DNA of 62,259 nt from an uncultured Porphyromonadaceae bacterium (GTDB taxonomy: Bacteria; Bacteroidota; Bacteroidia; Bacteroidales; Muribaculaceae), in contig CABUIC010000014.1 of the NCBI GenBank assembly GCA_902491515.1, positions 1 to 62,259 on the forward strand, read 5' to 3'. The notes under the pieces are model-generated. The model had not been told where the DNA came from and ran no database searches. It worked only from the letters and a program-made list of their open reading frames with translations. The position numbers were made by a program, and so were the translations under genes. Below are positions 53,319 to 62,200 of this stretch, in pieces; position 1 is the first letter of the stretch, and each line of letters begins with the position of its first letter.

Positions 53319-54665
53319 TCAGAGCACGGCTCCTCCTATATTATATAGACGCAGTCCGGCGTCCCTGAGTTCAGATGCCGGATAGATATTTCTGCCGTCG
53401 ACCACCGTGTCGCCCTCCATAAGGCGCGCCACAGCCCCCCAGTCGGGAAGGCGGAACTGCTTCCACTCGGTCAGGAGCGCCAGCGCGTCGGCGCCTCGGA
53501 CGGCATCGTACATGTCCGTGGCATATCGCAGGTTCTTGCCGTAGCGTCGGCGGCACTCGTCCATGGCCACAGGGTCGTAGACGCTCACATCGGCGCCGCA
53601 TTCAAGGAGGGCGTCGAGCAGATGGAGCGAGGGCGCGCAGCGCATATCGTCGGTCTCGGGCTTGAAGGCAAGGCCCCAGACGGCAATCTTCGTTCCGTCA
53701 GTCACCTTCCCGAGCGCCGCCTCGAGTTTTTCAAACACGACTTCCTTCTGCCTTTCGTTCACAGCCTCGACCGCCTCGATCACCGACATCCCGCAGCCAT
53801 GCTCATGCCCCGTGCGGATCAGAGCGCGGACATCCTTCGGGAAGCACGAGCCTCCGTAGCCGCATCCGGGATAGAGGAACTTGTTGCCGATTCTCGCATC
53901 GGCGCCGATGGCCTTGCGGACCTGGTTGACGTCGGCCCCGACCTTCTCGCAGAGGCAGGCTATTTCGTTGATAAAGGAAATTCTGGTGGCAAGCATGGCG
54001 TTTGCGGCATATTTGGCCATCTCCGCTGAATGGAGATCCATGAACATCACACGGAAATTATTCAGCAGGAAGGGCCGGTACAGACGGGTCATAAGTTCCC
54101 GGGCCTTGTCGGAATCCACGCCTATCACCACGCGGTCAGGCGACATGAAGTCCTTTATCGCGGCACCCTCCTTGAGAAACTCGGGGTTGGATGCCACGTC
54201 GAATATGCGGTCGCCTAATCCACGCTTCTCGAGTGCCTCGCGGATTACATGGCGCACGAGGCCGCTCGTGCCGACAGGTACCGTGCTTTTGGTCACAAAA
54301 ACAGCATAGTCCCGCAGGTTCTCGCCGAAGGTCCGGGCCACCTGAAGCACATAGCGGAGGTCGGCGGAGCCATCCTCGTCGGGAGGAGTCCCCACGGCGC
54401 AGAAGACAATCTCCGCTCCGGCGGCCATAGCCTCGGCCAGCGAGGTCGTGAACCTCAGGCGTCCTTCGCGCACATTGCGCCCCACCAGCTCTTCAAGACC
54501 CGGCTCGTAGATAGGCATCACGCCGGCCCTGAGGCCTTCGATTTTCCGGGAGTCAATATCGACGCACACGACCTGAGCGCCCATTTCCGCAAAGCACGCA
54601 CCCGACACGAGGCCCACATAGCCCGTGCCGACAATTGCCACTTTGGCGCTTCCATATTCTGCCAT
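53319..54665 (-). CDS. ugd: UDP-glucose 6-dehydrogenase
   Basis: 448 residues. It oxidises UDP-glucose to UDP-glucuronate in two steps. NAD motif VAIVGTGYVGLVSGACFAEM near 9-28, the FVTKSTVPVGTS and SNPEFLKEGAA segments, and the catalytic Cys in PGCGYGGSCFPKD near 262 are visible. It leads the ugd-HAD-gmd-fcl operon, with a TACCTTTG element 26 bases before the ATG (54692-54699, minus strand). Confidence 0.96.
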   Translation of the reverse strand: MAEYGSAKVAIVGTGYVGLVSGACFAEMGAQVVCVDIDSRKIEGLRAGVMPIYEPGLEELVGRNVREGRLRFTTSLAEAMAAGAEIVFCAVGTPPDEDGSADLRYVLQVARTFGENLRDYAVFVTKSTVPVGTSGLVRHVIREALEKRGLGDRIFDVASNPEFLKEGAAIKDFMSPDRVVIGVDSDKARELMTRLYRPFLLNNFRVMFMDLHSAEMAKYAANAMLATRISFINEIACLCEKVGADVNQVRKAIGADARIGNKFLYPGCGYGGSCFPKDVRALIRTGHEHGCGMSVIEAVEAVNERQKEVVFEKLEAALGKVTDGTKIAVWGLAFKPETDDMRCAPSLHLLDALLECGADVSVYDPVAMDECRRRYGKNLRYATDMYDAVRGADALALLTEWKQFRLPDWGAVARLMEGDTVVDGRNIYPASELRDAGLRLYNIGGAVL

Positions 54666-54691
54666 ATATGTATATTATCGGTTTCGAGACA

Positions 54692-54699
54692 CAAAGGTA
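54692..54699 (-). promoter_or_regulatory. -7 element for the ugd operon
   Basis: The minus-strand sequence is TACCTTTG, with a leader of about 23 bases. A clear -33 TTG is lacking. Confidence 0.5.
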
Positions 54700-54789
54700 C
54701 ATAAAATAACTGAATTTGGCCTCCCGTCCTGAAAAAATTCCCCTGAGGCGCCGAAATCGGGTGTGTGCGCCGAAATAAGAGCTCAAACA

Positions 54790-54821
54790 TTTGCATTTCG
54801 CGAAAATAATCGCTAACTTTG
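54790..54821 (+). promoter_or_regulatory. Promoter of the rplY-mnmE operon
   Basis: TTTG (54790-54793), a 20-base spacer and TAACTTTG (54814-54821), the best match to consensus in this stretch. The leader to the ATG at 54904 is about 79 bases. Confidence 0.78.
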
Positions 54822-54834
54822 CAGTCGCTTTTTA

Positions 54835-54877
54835 GCATCCCGTGTGATGGGAAATTAAGGAGCACTTAATTTTTAGT
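54835..54877 (+). promoter_or_regulatory. Structured leader of rplY
   Basis: Two small inverted repeats follow the start site: TCCC/GGGA (54838-54852) and ATTAAG-GAGCA-CTTAAT (54854-54870). The second encloses AAGGAG, a Shine-Dalgarno-like string 40 bases before the start. It may be an autoregulatory leader, but the stems are short. Confidence 0.35.
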
Positions 54878-54903
54878 AACACAAACCCAAGCAAACCAAC
54901 ACA

Positions 54904-55551
54904 ATGAAAGTTTTCAATCTCGTAGCAGAGCCTCGCACCAACCTCGGCAAGAAGGCCTCCAAGTTCCTCCGCGAAGAGGGCAAGATTCCCGTAGTCCTCA
55001 ACGGCGGCGCAGTCATCGACCTCCCCTACACCGCCGAGCTCAAGCCCGGTGAGAAAGTCGTGGAAATCGGCAACGGCAAGGGCCTCATCACCACCGACCT
55101 CGCCGTCACCGAAGAAGCCGTGCGCAAGCTCGTCTACACTCCCGATATCTTCGCTATCGAACTCGACATCAACGGCGCAAAGCGCATGGCCGTCCTCAAG
55201 GACCTTCAGTTCCACCCCGTCAAGGACAACATCCTTCACATGGACCTTCTCGAAGTTTCCGAGAACAAGCCCGTTGTCATCGAAGTTCCCGTCAAGCTCG
55301 AAGGCCACGCCGAAGGCGTAAAGGCCGGCGGTAAGCTCAACCTCTCCATGAAGAAGCTCAAGGTGAAGGCTCCCTACACCGCTATCCCCGAGCGTCTCGT
55401 AATCAACGTCGACAACCTCGGCCTCGGCAAGACCATGGCCGTTGGCGATCTCCACTTCGAAGGCCTCGAGCTCGTCAATGCCAAGAACGCCGTAGTCTGC
55501 GGTGTGGCTCTTACCCGTGCCGCCCGTGGCGCCGCCGCTGCCGCCAAGTAA
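54904..55551 (+). CDS. rplY: 50S ribosomal protein bL25/Ctc
   Basis: 215 residues. The N-terminal 5S rRNA-binding L25 domain (1-95) shows RTNLGKKASKFLREEGKIPVV in its first part and DLQFHPVKDNILHMDLLEV near 98-116. The C-terminal TL5/Ctc domain follows, ending in a short Ala-rich tail (ARGAAAAAK). It is the first gene of an eight-gene plus-strand operon; its stop overlaps the pth start (TAATG). Confidence 0.96.
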   Translation: MKVFNLVAEPRTNLGKKASKFLREEGKIPVVLNGGAVIDLPYTAELKPGEKVVEIGNGKGLITTDLAVTEEAVRKLVYTPDIFAIELDINGAKRMAVLKDLQFHPVKDNILHMDLLEVSENKPVVIEVPVKLEGHAEGVKAGGKLNLSMKKLKVKAPYTAIPERLVINVDNLGLGKTMAVGDLHFEGLELVNAKNAVVCGVALTRAARGAAAAAK

Positions 55552-56114
55552 TGAAGTATCTTGTTGTCGGACTGGGCAACATCGGAGACGAGTATGCCCG
55601 GACTCGCCACAACATCGGTTTTATGATATTGGACGCCTTCGCAAAGGCGTCCAATATTTCTTTTGACACCGAGCGTTACGGCGACATCGCTCGCACGCGC
55701 CTCAAGAACAAGCAGCTCGTGCTCCTGAAGCCCTCCACATACATGAACCTCAGCGGCAACGCCGTCAGGTACTGGATGGACAAGGAGAACATCCCCCTTG
55801 AGAACATCCTTGTTCTCGTAGACGACATTGCGCTCCCCTTCGGAGCAATAAGGCTCAAGCCCTCGGGCAGCGACGCCGGCCACAACGGGCTCAAGAACAT
55901 CGCCCAGATGGTCGGCTCCCAAAACTACGCGCGCCTGCGCTTCGGAGTAGGAAACGATTTTCCCCGCGGCTGCCAGATCGACTACGTTCTCGGGCAGTTC
56001 ACACCCGAGCAACAGCAGGAGCTTCCTGCCAGAATAGACGTGGCTATCGATGCCATGAAGGAATGTATCCTCGCCGGAATACAGACGGCAATGTGTAAAT
56101 TCAACAACAAATAA
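55551..56114 (+). CDS. pth: Peptidyl-tRNA hydrolase
   Basis: 187 residues. It frees tRNA from peptidyl-tRNA dropped by ribosomes. The catalytic His is in TRHNIGFM near 20. KPSTYMNLSGNAV, VDDIALPFGAIRLKPSGSDAGHNGLK (in parts, with the conserved Asp) and YARLRFGVG are present. The coding region contains a perfect 14-bp hairpin at 55626-55657. The gene pair rplY-pth is conserved in many bacteria. Confidence 0.97.
   Translation: MKYLVVGLGNIGDEYARTRHNIGFMILDAFAKASNISFDTERYGDIARTRLKNKQLVLLKPSTYMNLSGNAVRYWMDKENIPLENILVLVDDIALPFGAIRLKPSGSDAGHNGLKNIAQMVGSQNYARLRFGVGNDFPRGCQIDYVLGQFTPEQQQELPARIDVAIDAMKECILAGIQTAMCKFNNK
55626..55664 (+). terminator. Terminator-like hairpin inside pth
   Basis: ATATTGGACGCCTT (55626-55639) is perfectly complementary to AAGGCGTCCAATAT (55644-55657) around a CGCA loop, followed by TTCTTTT. 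It lies 25 codons into pth (codons for MILDAFAKASNISF). It could attenuate transcription between rplY and the rest of the operon. Confidence 0.45.
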
Positions 56115-56933
56115 GTGTCAGACGCTCCCAAGATATCGGTGATTGTCAGCACCTACAACGATCCGGATGCTCTTCGCCTCGTGCTGGAGGCCCTGCGGAG
56201 GCAGACCCTCCGGCCTCTCGACGTGGTGATTGGCGACGACGGCTCGACCGAAGCCACCCGCGTCCTCATCGACTCGATGCGCACGGATTTTCCCGTGCCC
56301 CTCGCCCACGTCTGGCACGAGGACCGGGGATTCCGCCTCGCTGAAATCAGGAACAAATCGGTTGCCGCGGCTAAAGGCGACTACATTATCCAGATTGACG
56401 GCGACATCGTCGTGGACCGACATTTTGTCGAGGACCATGCACGTCTGGCGCGTAAGGGCTTTTTCGTCAAGGGCACACGCATCAAGCTCTCCGAGAAAAT
56501 CAGCAGGCGTCTTAGGTCAAGAGGCTCGCTGCCCCGCTTCATGCCCGGATTTTTCAGCCCAGGCATTGAGAAGCAGCGCTTCAAGACCCTTCGACTTCCC
56601 TGGCCCGGGTTCCGTAAATCCCTTACTTACCGCAGCTCGGGGACAGGCATAGGCGCAAATATGGCCTTCTGGCGCAGCGACTTCCTGAAAACCAACGGCT
56701 ACGACGAGAGCTTCACCGGCTGGGGATGCGAGGACACGGACCTGATGGAACGCTTCCTCCGCATGGGACTCCGCACCAGCAAGACCTTCCACGTGGCCAA
56801 GGCTTATCACCTCTACCATCCCGAGAATCCCAGCCCGCATCTCGAGGAGGCATACCGCCTCCTCGCCGAAAAAGCCGCGCGCGGGGAGACTGAATGTGAA
56901 AACGGCATTTCAAAATGGCTAAATCAGAAGTAA
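56115..56933 (+). CDS. Glycosyltransferase family 2 protein
   Basis: 272 residues from a GTG at 56115 that directly follows the pth stop. The GT-A fold shows ISVIVSTYNDPDALRLVLEAL, VVIGDDGSTEATR, the metal-binding IQIDGDIVVDRHF (DxD-like) near 95, and a C-terminal FTGWGCEDTDLMERFLRMG as in the galactosyltransferase-like subgroup. The acceptor is unknown; surface glycan synthesis is likely. It overlaps the S4 gene by 19 bases. Confidence 0.9.
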   Translation: MSDAPKISVIVSTYNDPDALRLVLEALRRQTLRPLDVVIGDDGSTEATRVLIDSMRTDFPVPLAHVWHEDRGFRLAEIRNKSVAAAKGDYIIQIDGDIVVDRHFVEDHARLARKGFFVKGTRIKLSEKISRRLRSRGSLPRFMPGFFSPGIEKQRFKTLRLPWPGFRKSLTYRSSGTGIGANMAFWRSDFLKTNGYDESFTGWGCEDTDLMERFLRMGLRTSKTFHVAKAYHLYHPENPSPHLEEAYRLLAEKAARGETECENGISKWLNQK

Positions 56934-57367
56934 GAATCGACAAATGGCTCTGGGCCGTGCGGATTTTCAAGACCCGTACAGTGGCGACTGAAGCCGTGAA
57001 GAAAGGGCGCGTAGGCGTCAACGACGCCGAATCCGTAAAGCCCTCGCGGACAATCAAGGTCGGCGACATCGTCAGCGTGCGCAAGTCGCCCGTAACTTAC
57101 CGCTTCCGCGTACTCGCCCTCACCGAGAACCGCCTCGGCGCGCGCCTCGTGCCCGAATATATGGAAAACATCACTCCGCAGGACCAGCTCGACCTTCTCG
57201 AAGTGGTGAAAATCTCAGGTTTCATAGACCGCAGGAAGGGCCTCGGACGTCCCACCAAGCGCGAGGCGCGCGACCTTTCCAAATTCACCGGGGCAATCTA
57301 CGACGACGGTTCCGACGGATGGGACTTCGACGACGGATGGGACCTGGACGACGATTCTGAAGATTGA
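56915..57367 (+). CDS. RNA-binding S4 domain protein, Hsp15-like
   Basis: 150 residues. The S4 domain occupies about 6-70: VRIDKWLWAVRIFKTRTVA, VKKGRVGVNDAESVKPSR and VGDIVSV. GFIDRRKGLGRPTKREARDL follows, then an acidic tail of Asp, Gly and Trp. It resembles Hsp15 (HslR), which rescues peptidyl-tRNA trapped on free 50S subunits. This fits its place downstream of pth and bL25. Confidence 0.88.
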   Translation: MAKSEVRIDKWLWAVRIFKTRTVATEAVKKGRVGVNDAESVKPSRTIKVGDIVSVRKSPVTYRFRVLALTENRLGARLVPEYMENITPQDQLDLLEVVKISGFIDRRKGLGRPTKREARDLSKFTGAIYDDGSDGWDFDDGWDLDDDSED

Positions 57368-57372
57368 ATTTT

Positions 57373-58665
57373 ATGACCGACACAAATTTCGACTCCTGGG
57401 ACCGGGAACATCTCTGGCATCCCTATACTTCCACAATCGACCCCCTGCCCACCTACAAGGTGGATTCCGCCTCTGGCGCAAGAATCCGGCTCGCCGACGG
57501 CACGGAACTTATCGACGGCATGTCCTCCTGGTGGTGCGCAATCCACGGATACGCCAATCCCCGCCTCAACGCCGCGGCGGAGGCCCAGCTCGGAAAGATG
57601 AGCCATGTCATGTTCGGCGGATTCACGCACGAACCGGCCATCGCCCTCGGCAAAGCCCTCCTCGAAGTCGCCCCCTCCTCGATGCACAACATCTTCTATG
57701 CCGACTCGGGATCCGTTTCCGTCGAAGTGGCAATGAAGATGGCCGTTCAGGCCGCTGTAGCCGCCTCCGGGAGTCATAAGAAAACCAACTTCGCGACAAT
57801 CCGCTCGGGCTACCACGGCGATACGTGGAACGCCATGAGCGTATGCGATCCAGTCACGGGGATGCACGGCGCTTTCGGCCCGGCGCTCCCCGTGCGCTTC
57901 TTCGCCCCGCAGCCCCGCTCACGCTTCGGAGGCGAATGGAACCCCGCGGATATCGAGCCCATGGCAGAGATAATCCGCAGCCACGCCGACGAGCTCGCCG
58001 CCGTGATTCTCGAACCTGTAGTCCAGGGGGCCGGCGGAATGTGGTTCTACCATCCCGAATACCTCCGTCAGCTCCGCAAGCTCTGCACCGAGAACGGCGT
58101 TCTCCTCATTTTCGACGAGATAGCCACCGGCTTCTGGCGCACCGGCAAATTCTTCGCGTGGGAACACGCCGGCGTCCAGCCCGACATCATGTGCATAGGC
58201 AAAGGCCTGACCGGCGGTATGCTCACCATGGCCGCTGTTCTCACAACCCGGGCCGTCGCCGACACTATTTCCCACGGCGAAGCCGGAGTGCTGATGCACG
58301 GTCCGACCTTCATGGCAAATCCGCTCTCCTGCGCTATTGCCCTCGAATCCCTGAAAATGCTTCGAGAACAGGACATGGCCGCACGTATGGGCGAGATTGA
58401 GGCCACCCTGAAAGAGGAGCTCGCGCCTGCCCGGGAGCTTCCCGGAGTGACGGATGTCCGCGTCCTCGGAAGCATCGGAGTTGTCGAAGTCGAACGGCCG
58501 GTGGACGTCGGGCGCTTCCAGAAAGCCTGCGTGCGGGAAGGCGTATGGATCCGGCCATTCGGACGAAATGTATACGTAATGCCTCCTTACGTCATCAGCG
58601 ACGAAGACCTCCGGACACTATGTGGAAAACTGATTGAGATTGTAAGCGATGCCGACAACTATTGA
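57373..58665 (+). CDS. bioA: Adenosylmethionine-8-amino-7-oxononanoate aminotransferase
   Basis: 430 residues from the ATG at 57373; a TTG nine bases upstream is not preferred. It is the class III aminotransferase of biotin synthesis. GMSSWWCAIHGY (49-60), SGSVSVEVAMKM, SGYHGDTWNAMS, FDEIATGFWRTG (247-258) and the PLP lysine at 277 in IGKGLTGG are visible. The 3' end overlaps bioF by 17 bases. Confidence 0.97.
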   Translation: MTDTNFDSWDREHLWHPYTSTIDPLPTYKVDSASGARIRLADGTELIDGMSSWWCAIHGYANPRLNAAAEAQLGKMSHVMFGGFTHEPAIALGKALLEVAPSSMHNIFYADSGSVSVEVAMKMAVQAAVAASGSHKKTNFATIRSGYHGDTWNAMSVCDPVTGMHGAFGPALPVRFFAPQPRSRFGGEWNPADIEPMAEIIRSHADELAAVILEPVVQGAGGMWFYHPEYLRQLRKLCTENGVLLIFDEIATGFWRTGKFFAWEHAGVQPDIMCIGKGLTGGMLTMAAVLTTRAVADTISHGEAGVLMHGPTFMANPLSCAIALESLKMLREQDMAARMGEIEATLKEELAPARELPGVTDVRVLGSIGVVEVERPVDVGRFQKACVREGVWIRPFGRNVYVMPPYVISDEDLRTLCGKLIEIVSDADNY

Positions 58666-59776
58666 AAACTCGTTGAGACAGCTCGCCGACACCGGGAACC
58701 TGCGCCGTATTCCTGCTGCCGATCTTCCGGACGGCATCATCGACCTCAGCTCAAACGACTACCTCGGACTGGCCGCCCGGGAAGACCTGCGGCGTGAGTT
58801 TCTTGACTCCGCAGGCTGCGCACTGCCATTCACAGCCGCGGCCTCCCGCCTCCTCGCCTCCGTCCAGTCGCCTTTCACCGGCCTCGAGCGCACTATCTCC
58901 GAAGCATACGGAAACGGCCGCGGCGCACTGCTTTTCAACAGCGGTTATCATGCGAACACAGGCCTGATTGCACCGCTTTGCGACCGCGATACAGTTATTG
59001 TCGCCGACAAGCTCGTGCACGCAAGCATCATTGACGGCATGAAACTCAGCGGCGCGCCGTTTGAAAGATTCAGACACAACGACACCGCCCACCTCGCCAG
59101 AATCCTCGCCAAAATCAGGGAGCAGGGACGCCGCCCGCTGATTATCGTCGAGAGCGTCTACAGCATGGATGGCGACAGAGCCCCTCTCGAGGAGATTTCA
59201 AGGCTCAAGTCCGAACTGGCCCCCGAGAGCCTCCTGTACGTCGACGAAGCACATGCCGTCGGAGTCGAAGGACCCTCGGGCCTCGGACTCGCAAAGGACA
59301 TTCCCGGCGTTGACATCATCGTCGGCACCTTCGGCAAAGCCCTCGCCTCAGCAGGAGCATTCGCGGTCATGTCCCCGACCCTTCGCGAATGGATGGTCAA
59401 CAAATGCCGCAGCCTGATTTTTTCCACTGCCCTGCCCCCCTTCCAGATTGCATGGACTGAATGGATTTTCAAACGGGCGATGGACATGAACGCAGAACGC
59501 GCCCATCTGAAGGAACTTTGCGCCATGCTCGCCGACATCCTCCACCGCCACGGCGCCCCCGACGCCACCCCGGGCCACATCCGTCCGCTTCTCACGGGCG
59601 ACCCCCGCAAAGCGGTGGAGCTATCTTCGGCGCTCGCCGAAGAAGGATTCAACGTCCTCCCCATCCGTACCCCGACCGTCCCGCCCGGGACTGACCGCCT
59701 GCGCTTCTCTCTCTCCGCATCAATCACGAAAGACCAACTCATGGCCCTCGACAGAGCCCTCGACCGCATCTTATGA
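58649..59776 (+). CDS. bioF: 8-amino-7-oxononanoate synthase
   Basis: 375 residues. It condenses pimeloyl-thioester with alanine in biotin synthesis. LSSNDYLGLA near 33-42, FNSGYHANTGL, VESVYSMDGD, DEAHAVGVEGP (199-209) and the PLP lysine at 230 in VGTFGKALAS are present. No bioC, bioD or bioB is in the window. It overlaps bioA and the nuclease gene. Confidence 0.95.
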   Translation: MPTTIENSLRQLADTGNLRRIPAADLPDGIIDLSSNDYLGLAAREDLRREFLDSAGCALPFTAAASRLLASVQSPFTGLERTISEAYGNGRGALLFNSGYHANTGLIAPLCDRDTVIVADKLVHASIIDGMKLSGAPFERFRHNDTAHLARILAKIREQGRRPLIIVESVYSMDGDRAPLEEISRLKSELAPESLLYVDEAHAVGVEGPSGLGLAKDIPGVDIIVGTFGKALASAGAFAVMSPTLREWMVNKCRSLIFSTALPPFQIAWTEWIFKRAMDMNAERAHLKELCAMLADILHRHGAPDATPGHIRPLLTGDPRKAVELSSALAEEGFNVLPIRTPTVPPGTDRLRFSLSASITKDQLMALDRALDRIL

Positions 59777-60636
59777 CCCAACTTGCATCAACATACTCCT
59801 CGCGTCGGCGCAAACGCAAGAAAAAGCCCTCACGGAGCGGCCTCGCATATCTGCTCATGGCGCTTGCGGCCGTAGTCGTTCTGACAGCCTTCGCCCTCAA
59901 CAAGCAGAGCCTCCGGCACCGGAACGTCGCTGCCCCGCCCGCTCCCCCGCGCGATTTGATGGCCGTGCTCGTCCCCGACGACCTGAACGAAATCAAGGCC
60001 GACTATTCCGGCTTCAGCCTTTCATTCAATTCCGCTCACCGCGTCCCGAACTACGTAGTATGGGAACTCACACGCGAAAAGGCTCAGGGAACAGAACCGC
60101 GCAAAAGCGAATTCCATCCCGACCCCGACGTGTACGGTTGCCCTTCACTCGCCGACTACCGCAACTCTGGATTCGACCGCGGCCACATGGCGCCTGCGGC
60201 CGACATGAAGTGGAGCGCCAGGGCAATGTACGATTCCCATGTCCTCACAAACATCTGCCCTCAGGAAAAATCAATCAACACCGGACGCTGGAACTCAATC
60301 GAAAAACTCGAGCGGAAGTGGGCGCTCCGCGACAGCGCTCTCATAATAATAGCCGGTCCCGTGCTTTCTGATGAACTCACGCGCACTATCGGCAAAGGCG
60401 TCAGCGTGCCCGAGAGATTCTTCAAGGTAATCCTCGCACCATACGCCGACCCTCCCCGCGCCATTGCCTTCATCGTGCCCAACTCCCCTACCCAACTCGG
60501 CGTACAGCAACTCGCGGCCACAGTCGACGAGGTCGAGGCCCTCACCGGCTTTGACTTCTTCAGCGCTCTGCCCGACGATATCGAAAACCAAGTGGAAAGC
60601 TCTTCAAACTTCAACTTATGGCAGCGTACGAGATAG
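59773..60636 (+). CDS. Membrane-anchored DNA/RNA non-specific endonuclease
   Basis: 287 residues. A basic N-terminus (RRRKRKKKPSRSG) precedes one membrane segment (about 24-42), placing the rest outside the cytoplasm. The NUC1/EndoG fold has the catalytic DRGHMAPAADMKWS near 136-149, then LTNICPQEKSINTGRWNSIE with the metal-binding Asn. It probably degrades nucleic acid in the periplasm. It lies between bioF (ATGA overlap) and mnmE (19-base overlap), with no immunity gene visible. Confidence 0.92.
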   Translation: MTQLASTYSSRRRKRKKKPSRSGLAYLLMALAAVVVLTAFALNKQSLRHRNVAAPPAPPRDLMAVLVPDDLNEIKADYSGFSLSFNSAHRVPNYVVWELTREKAQGTEPRKSEFHPDPDVYGCPSLADYRNSGFDRGHMAPAADMKWSARAMYDSHVLTNICPQEKSINTGRWNSIEKLERKWALRDSALIIIAGPVLSDELTRTIGKGVSVPERFFKVILAPYADPPRAIAFIVPNSPTQLGVQQLAATVDEVEALTGFDFFSALPDDIENQVESSSNFNLWQRTR

Positions 60637-62015
60637 ACACCACAATCTGTGCTGTATCCACACCTCCCGGCTGCGGCGGCATCGCCGTCGTGCGGATTTC
60701 CGGCCCTAAGGCCATCGAAATCGCGGACTCCGTCTGGAAAGGCAGAAGCCTCCTTGCGGCTCCGACACACACCGCCCGTCTCGGCACGGTCCTCGACTCC
60801 GAAAACCGCCCACTCGACGAAGCCGTGGCAACCGTATTCAGGGCTCCAAAGTCATTCACCGGACAGGACACCGTGGAATTCTCCGTCCACGGCTCGCGAT
60901 GGATACAGCGCGAAGCCGTCCTCTCCCTCATTGCCCATGGCGCCCGAGCCGCCGAACCCGGAGAATTCACCCGACGGGCCTTCGCCTCCGGACGGCTTGA
61001 CCTCTCCCAGGCCGAAGCCGTAGCTGACCTCATCGCCTCCTCCTCCCGCGCCGCCGCCCGAATAGCACTCGGCCAGATGCGCGGAGGAATCTCATCCCGG
61101 CTCACAGCCCTGCGCGAACGGCTCACCAAACTTGCGGCGCTCCTTGAACTCGAGCTCGACTTCTCTGAAGAAGACGTCGAATTCGCCTCCCGCGACCGCC
61201 TCATCGCAGACACAGAAGAAATCCTCGCCGAAATAAACCGCCTCCTCAATTCATACAGCTCAGGAGCGGCCATCAAAGATGGAATACCCGTAGCCATCGC
61301 CGGGGCCACCAACGCCGGAAAATCCTCGCTCCTCAATGCCCTCCTCGGCGAAGAACGCGCCATCGTAAGCGACATCCACGGCACAACACGCGACACCATC
61401 GAAGACACACTCGAAATCGACGAATTCCTCTTCCGCTTCATCGATACCGCAGGTATAAGACACACCGACGACACCATCGAGCGGCTCGGCATCGAACGCT
61501 CCCGACTCGCGCTCGCATCCGCCCGAATCATCCTCCACGTCATCGACTCGACCGCCCCCAGCCCCGTCAGCCTCGACGACGCGCCCTCCGACGCCCGCAT
61601 AATCACCGTCTACAACAAGACCGACATCGCCCACCCGGCCCCCTACTCCGACGACGACACCATAGCCATCTCGGCCCCGGCCTCTGCCGCCGACGGCACC
61701 TCCATAGCCATCTCCGCCCAGACCGGCCAGGGACTCGACGACCTCCGCCGCCTAATAGCCGACACCGCCCGACGCGACACCGCCGCCGGCGACGAAGACG
61801 CCATCCTCATCACCAACGCCCGCCACGCCGACGCCCTCCGCTCCGCCGCCGGCTCCGCACGCGCCCTCCTCGACGGCCTGCGCACGACAACCCCCGCCGA
61901 CCTCCTCGCCCAGGACCTCCGCGAAACCCTCCACCACCTCGCCACAATCACCGGCCAAATCACCACAACCGACATCCTCACAACCATCTTCCAAAACTTC
62001 TGCATCGGTAAATAG
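60618..62015 (+). CDS. mnmE: tRNA modification GTPase MnmE
   Basis: 465 residues. With MnmG it modifies U34 of certain tRNAs. The N-terminal folate-binding domain shows DTTICAVSTPPGCGGIAVVRISG and FTGQDTVEFSVHG, followed by GEFTRRAF. The G domain has AGATNAGKSSLLNALLG, DIHGTTRDTIED, DTAGIRHT and NKTD; the C-terminal zinc-like cysteine motif is CIGK at the very end. It is the last gene of the operon, with a terminator 43 bases on. Confidence 0.97.
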   Translation: MAAYEIDTTICAVSTPPGCGGIAVVRISGPKAIEIADSVWKGRSLLAAPTHTARLGTVLDSENRPLDEAVATVFRAPKSFTGQDTVEFSVHGSRWIQREAVLSLIAHGARAAEPGEFTRRAFASGRLDLSQAEAVADLIASSSRAAARIALGQMRGGISSRLTALRERLTKLAALLELELDFSEEDVEFASRDRLIADTEEILAEINRLLNSYSSGAAIKDGIPVAIAGATNAGKSSLLNALLGEERAIVSDIHGTTRDTIEDTLEIDEFLFRFIDTAGIRHTDDTIERLGIERSRLALASARIILHVIDSTAPSPVSLDDAPSDARIITVYNKTDIAHPAPYSDDDTIAISAPASAADGTSIAISAQTGQGLDDLRRLIADTARRDTAAGDEDAILITNARHADALRSAAGSARALLDGLRTTTPADLLAQDLRETLHHLATITGQITTTDILTTIFQNFCIGK

Positions 62016-62057
62016 ACCGCTTGACCATACTTGCAAAACGTTTTTGTAACTGCTTAT

Positions 62058-62084
62058 AAGCCACCATTTTGGTGGCTTTTTTTT
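62058..62084 (+). terminator. Terminator after mnmE
   Basis: AAGCCACC (62058-62065) pairs with GGTGGCTT (62071-62078) around a 5-base loop, followed by a run of T. Confidence 0.9.
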
Positions 62085-62132
62085 CGTTTTAACACTTTCC
62101 ATTTGTAATTTGTTGATACCAGTTTTTCGAGG

Positions 62133-62140
62133 TAACTTTG
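62133..62140 (+). promoter_or_regulatory. Possible -7 element near the right edge
   Basis: TAACTTTG in AT-rich sequence after the mnmE terminator, with a TTG 17 bases upstream. No start codon with a long frame is visible before the window ends. Confidence 0.4.
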
Positions 62141-62200
62141 GCTCAAATTTCGTTCCTGCGTTTCAATCGTGCGAACAAATGGAATAGCAAAACGCTATGT

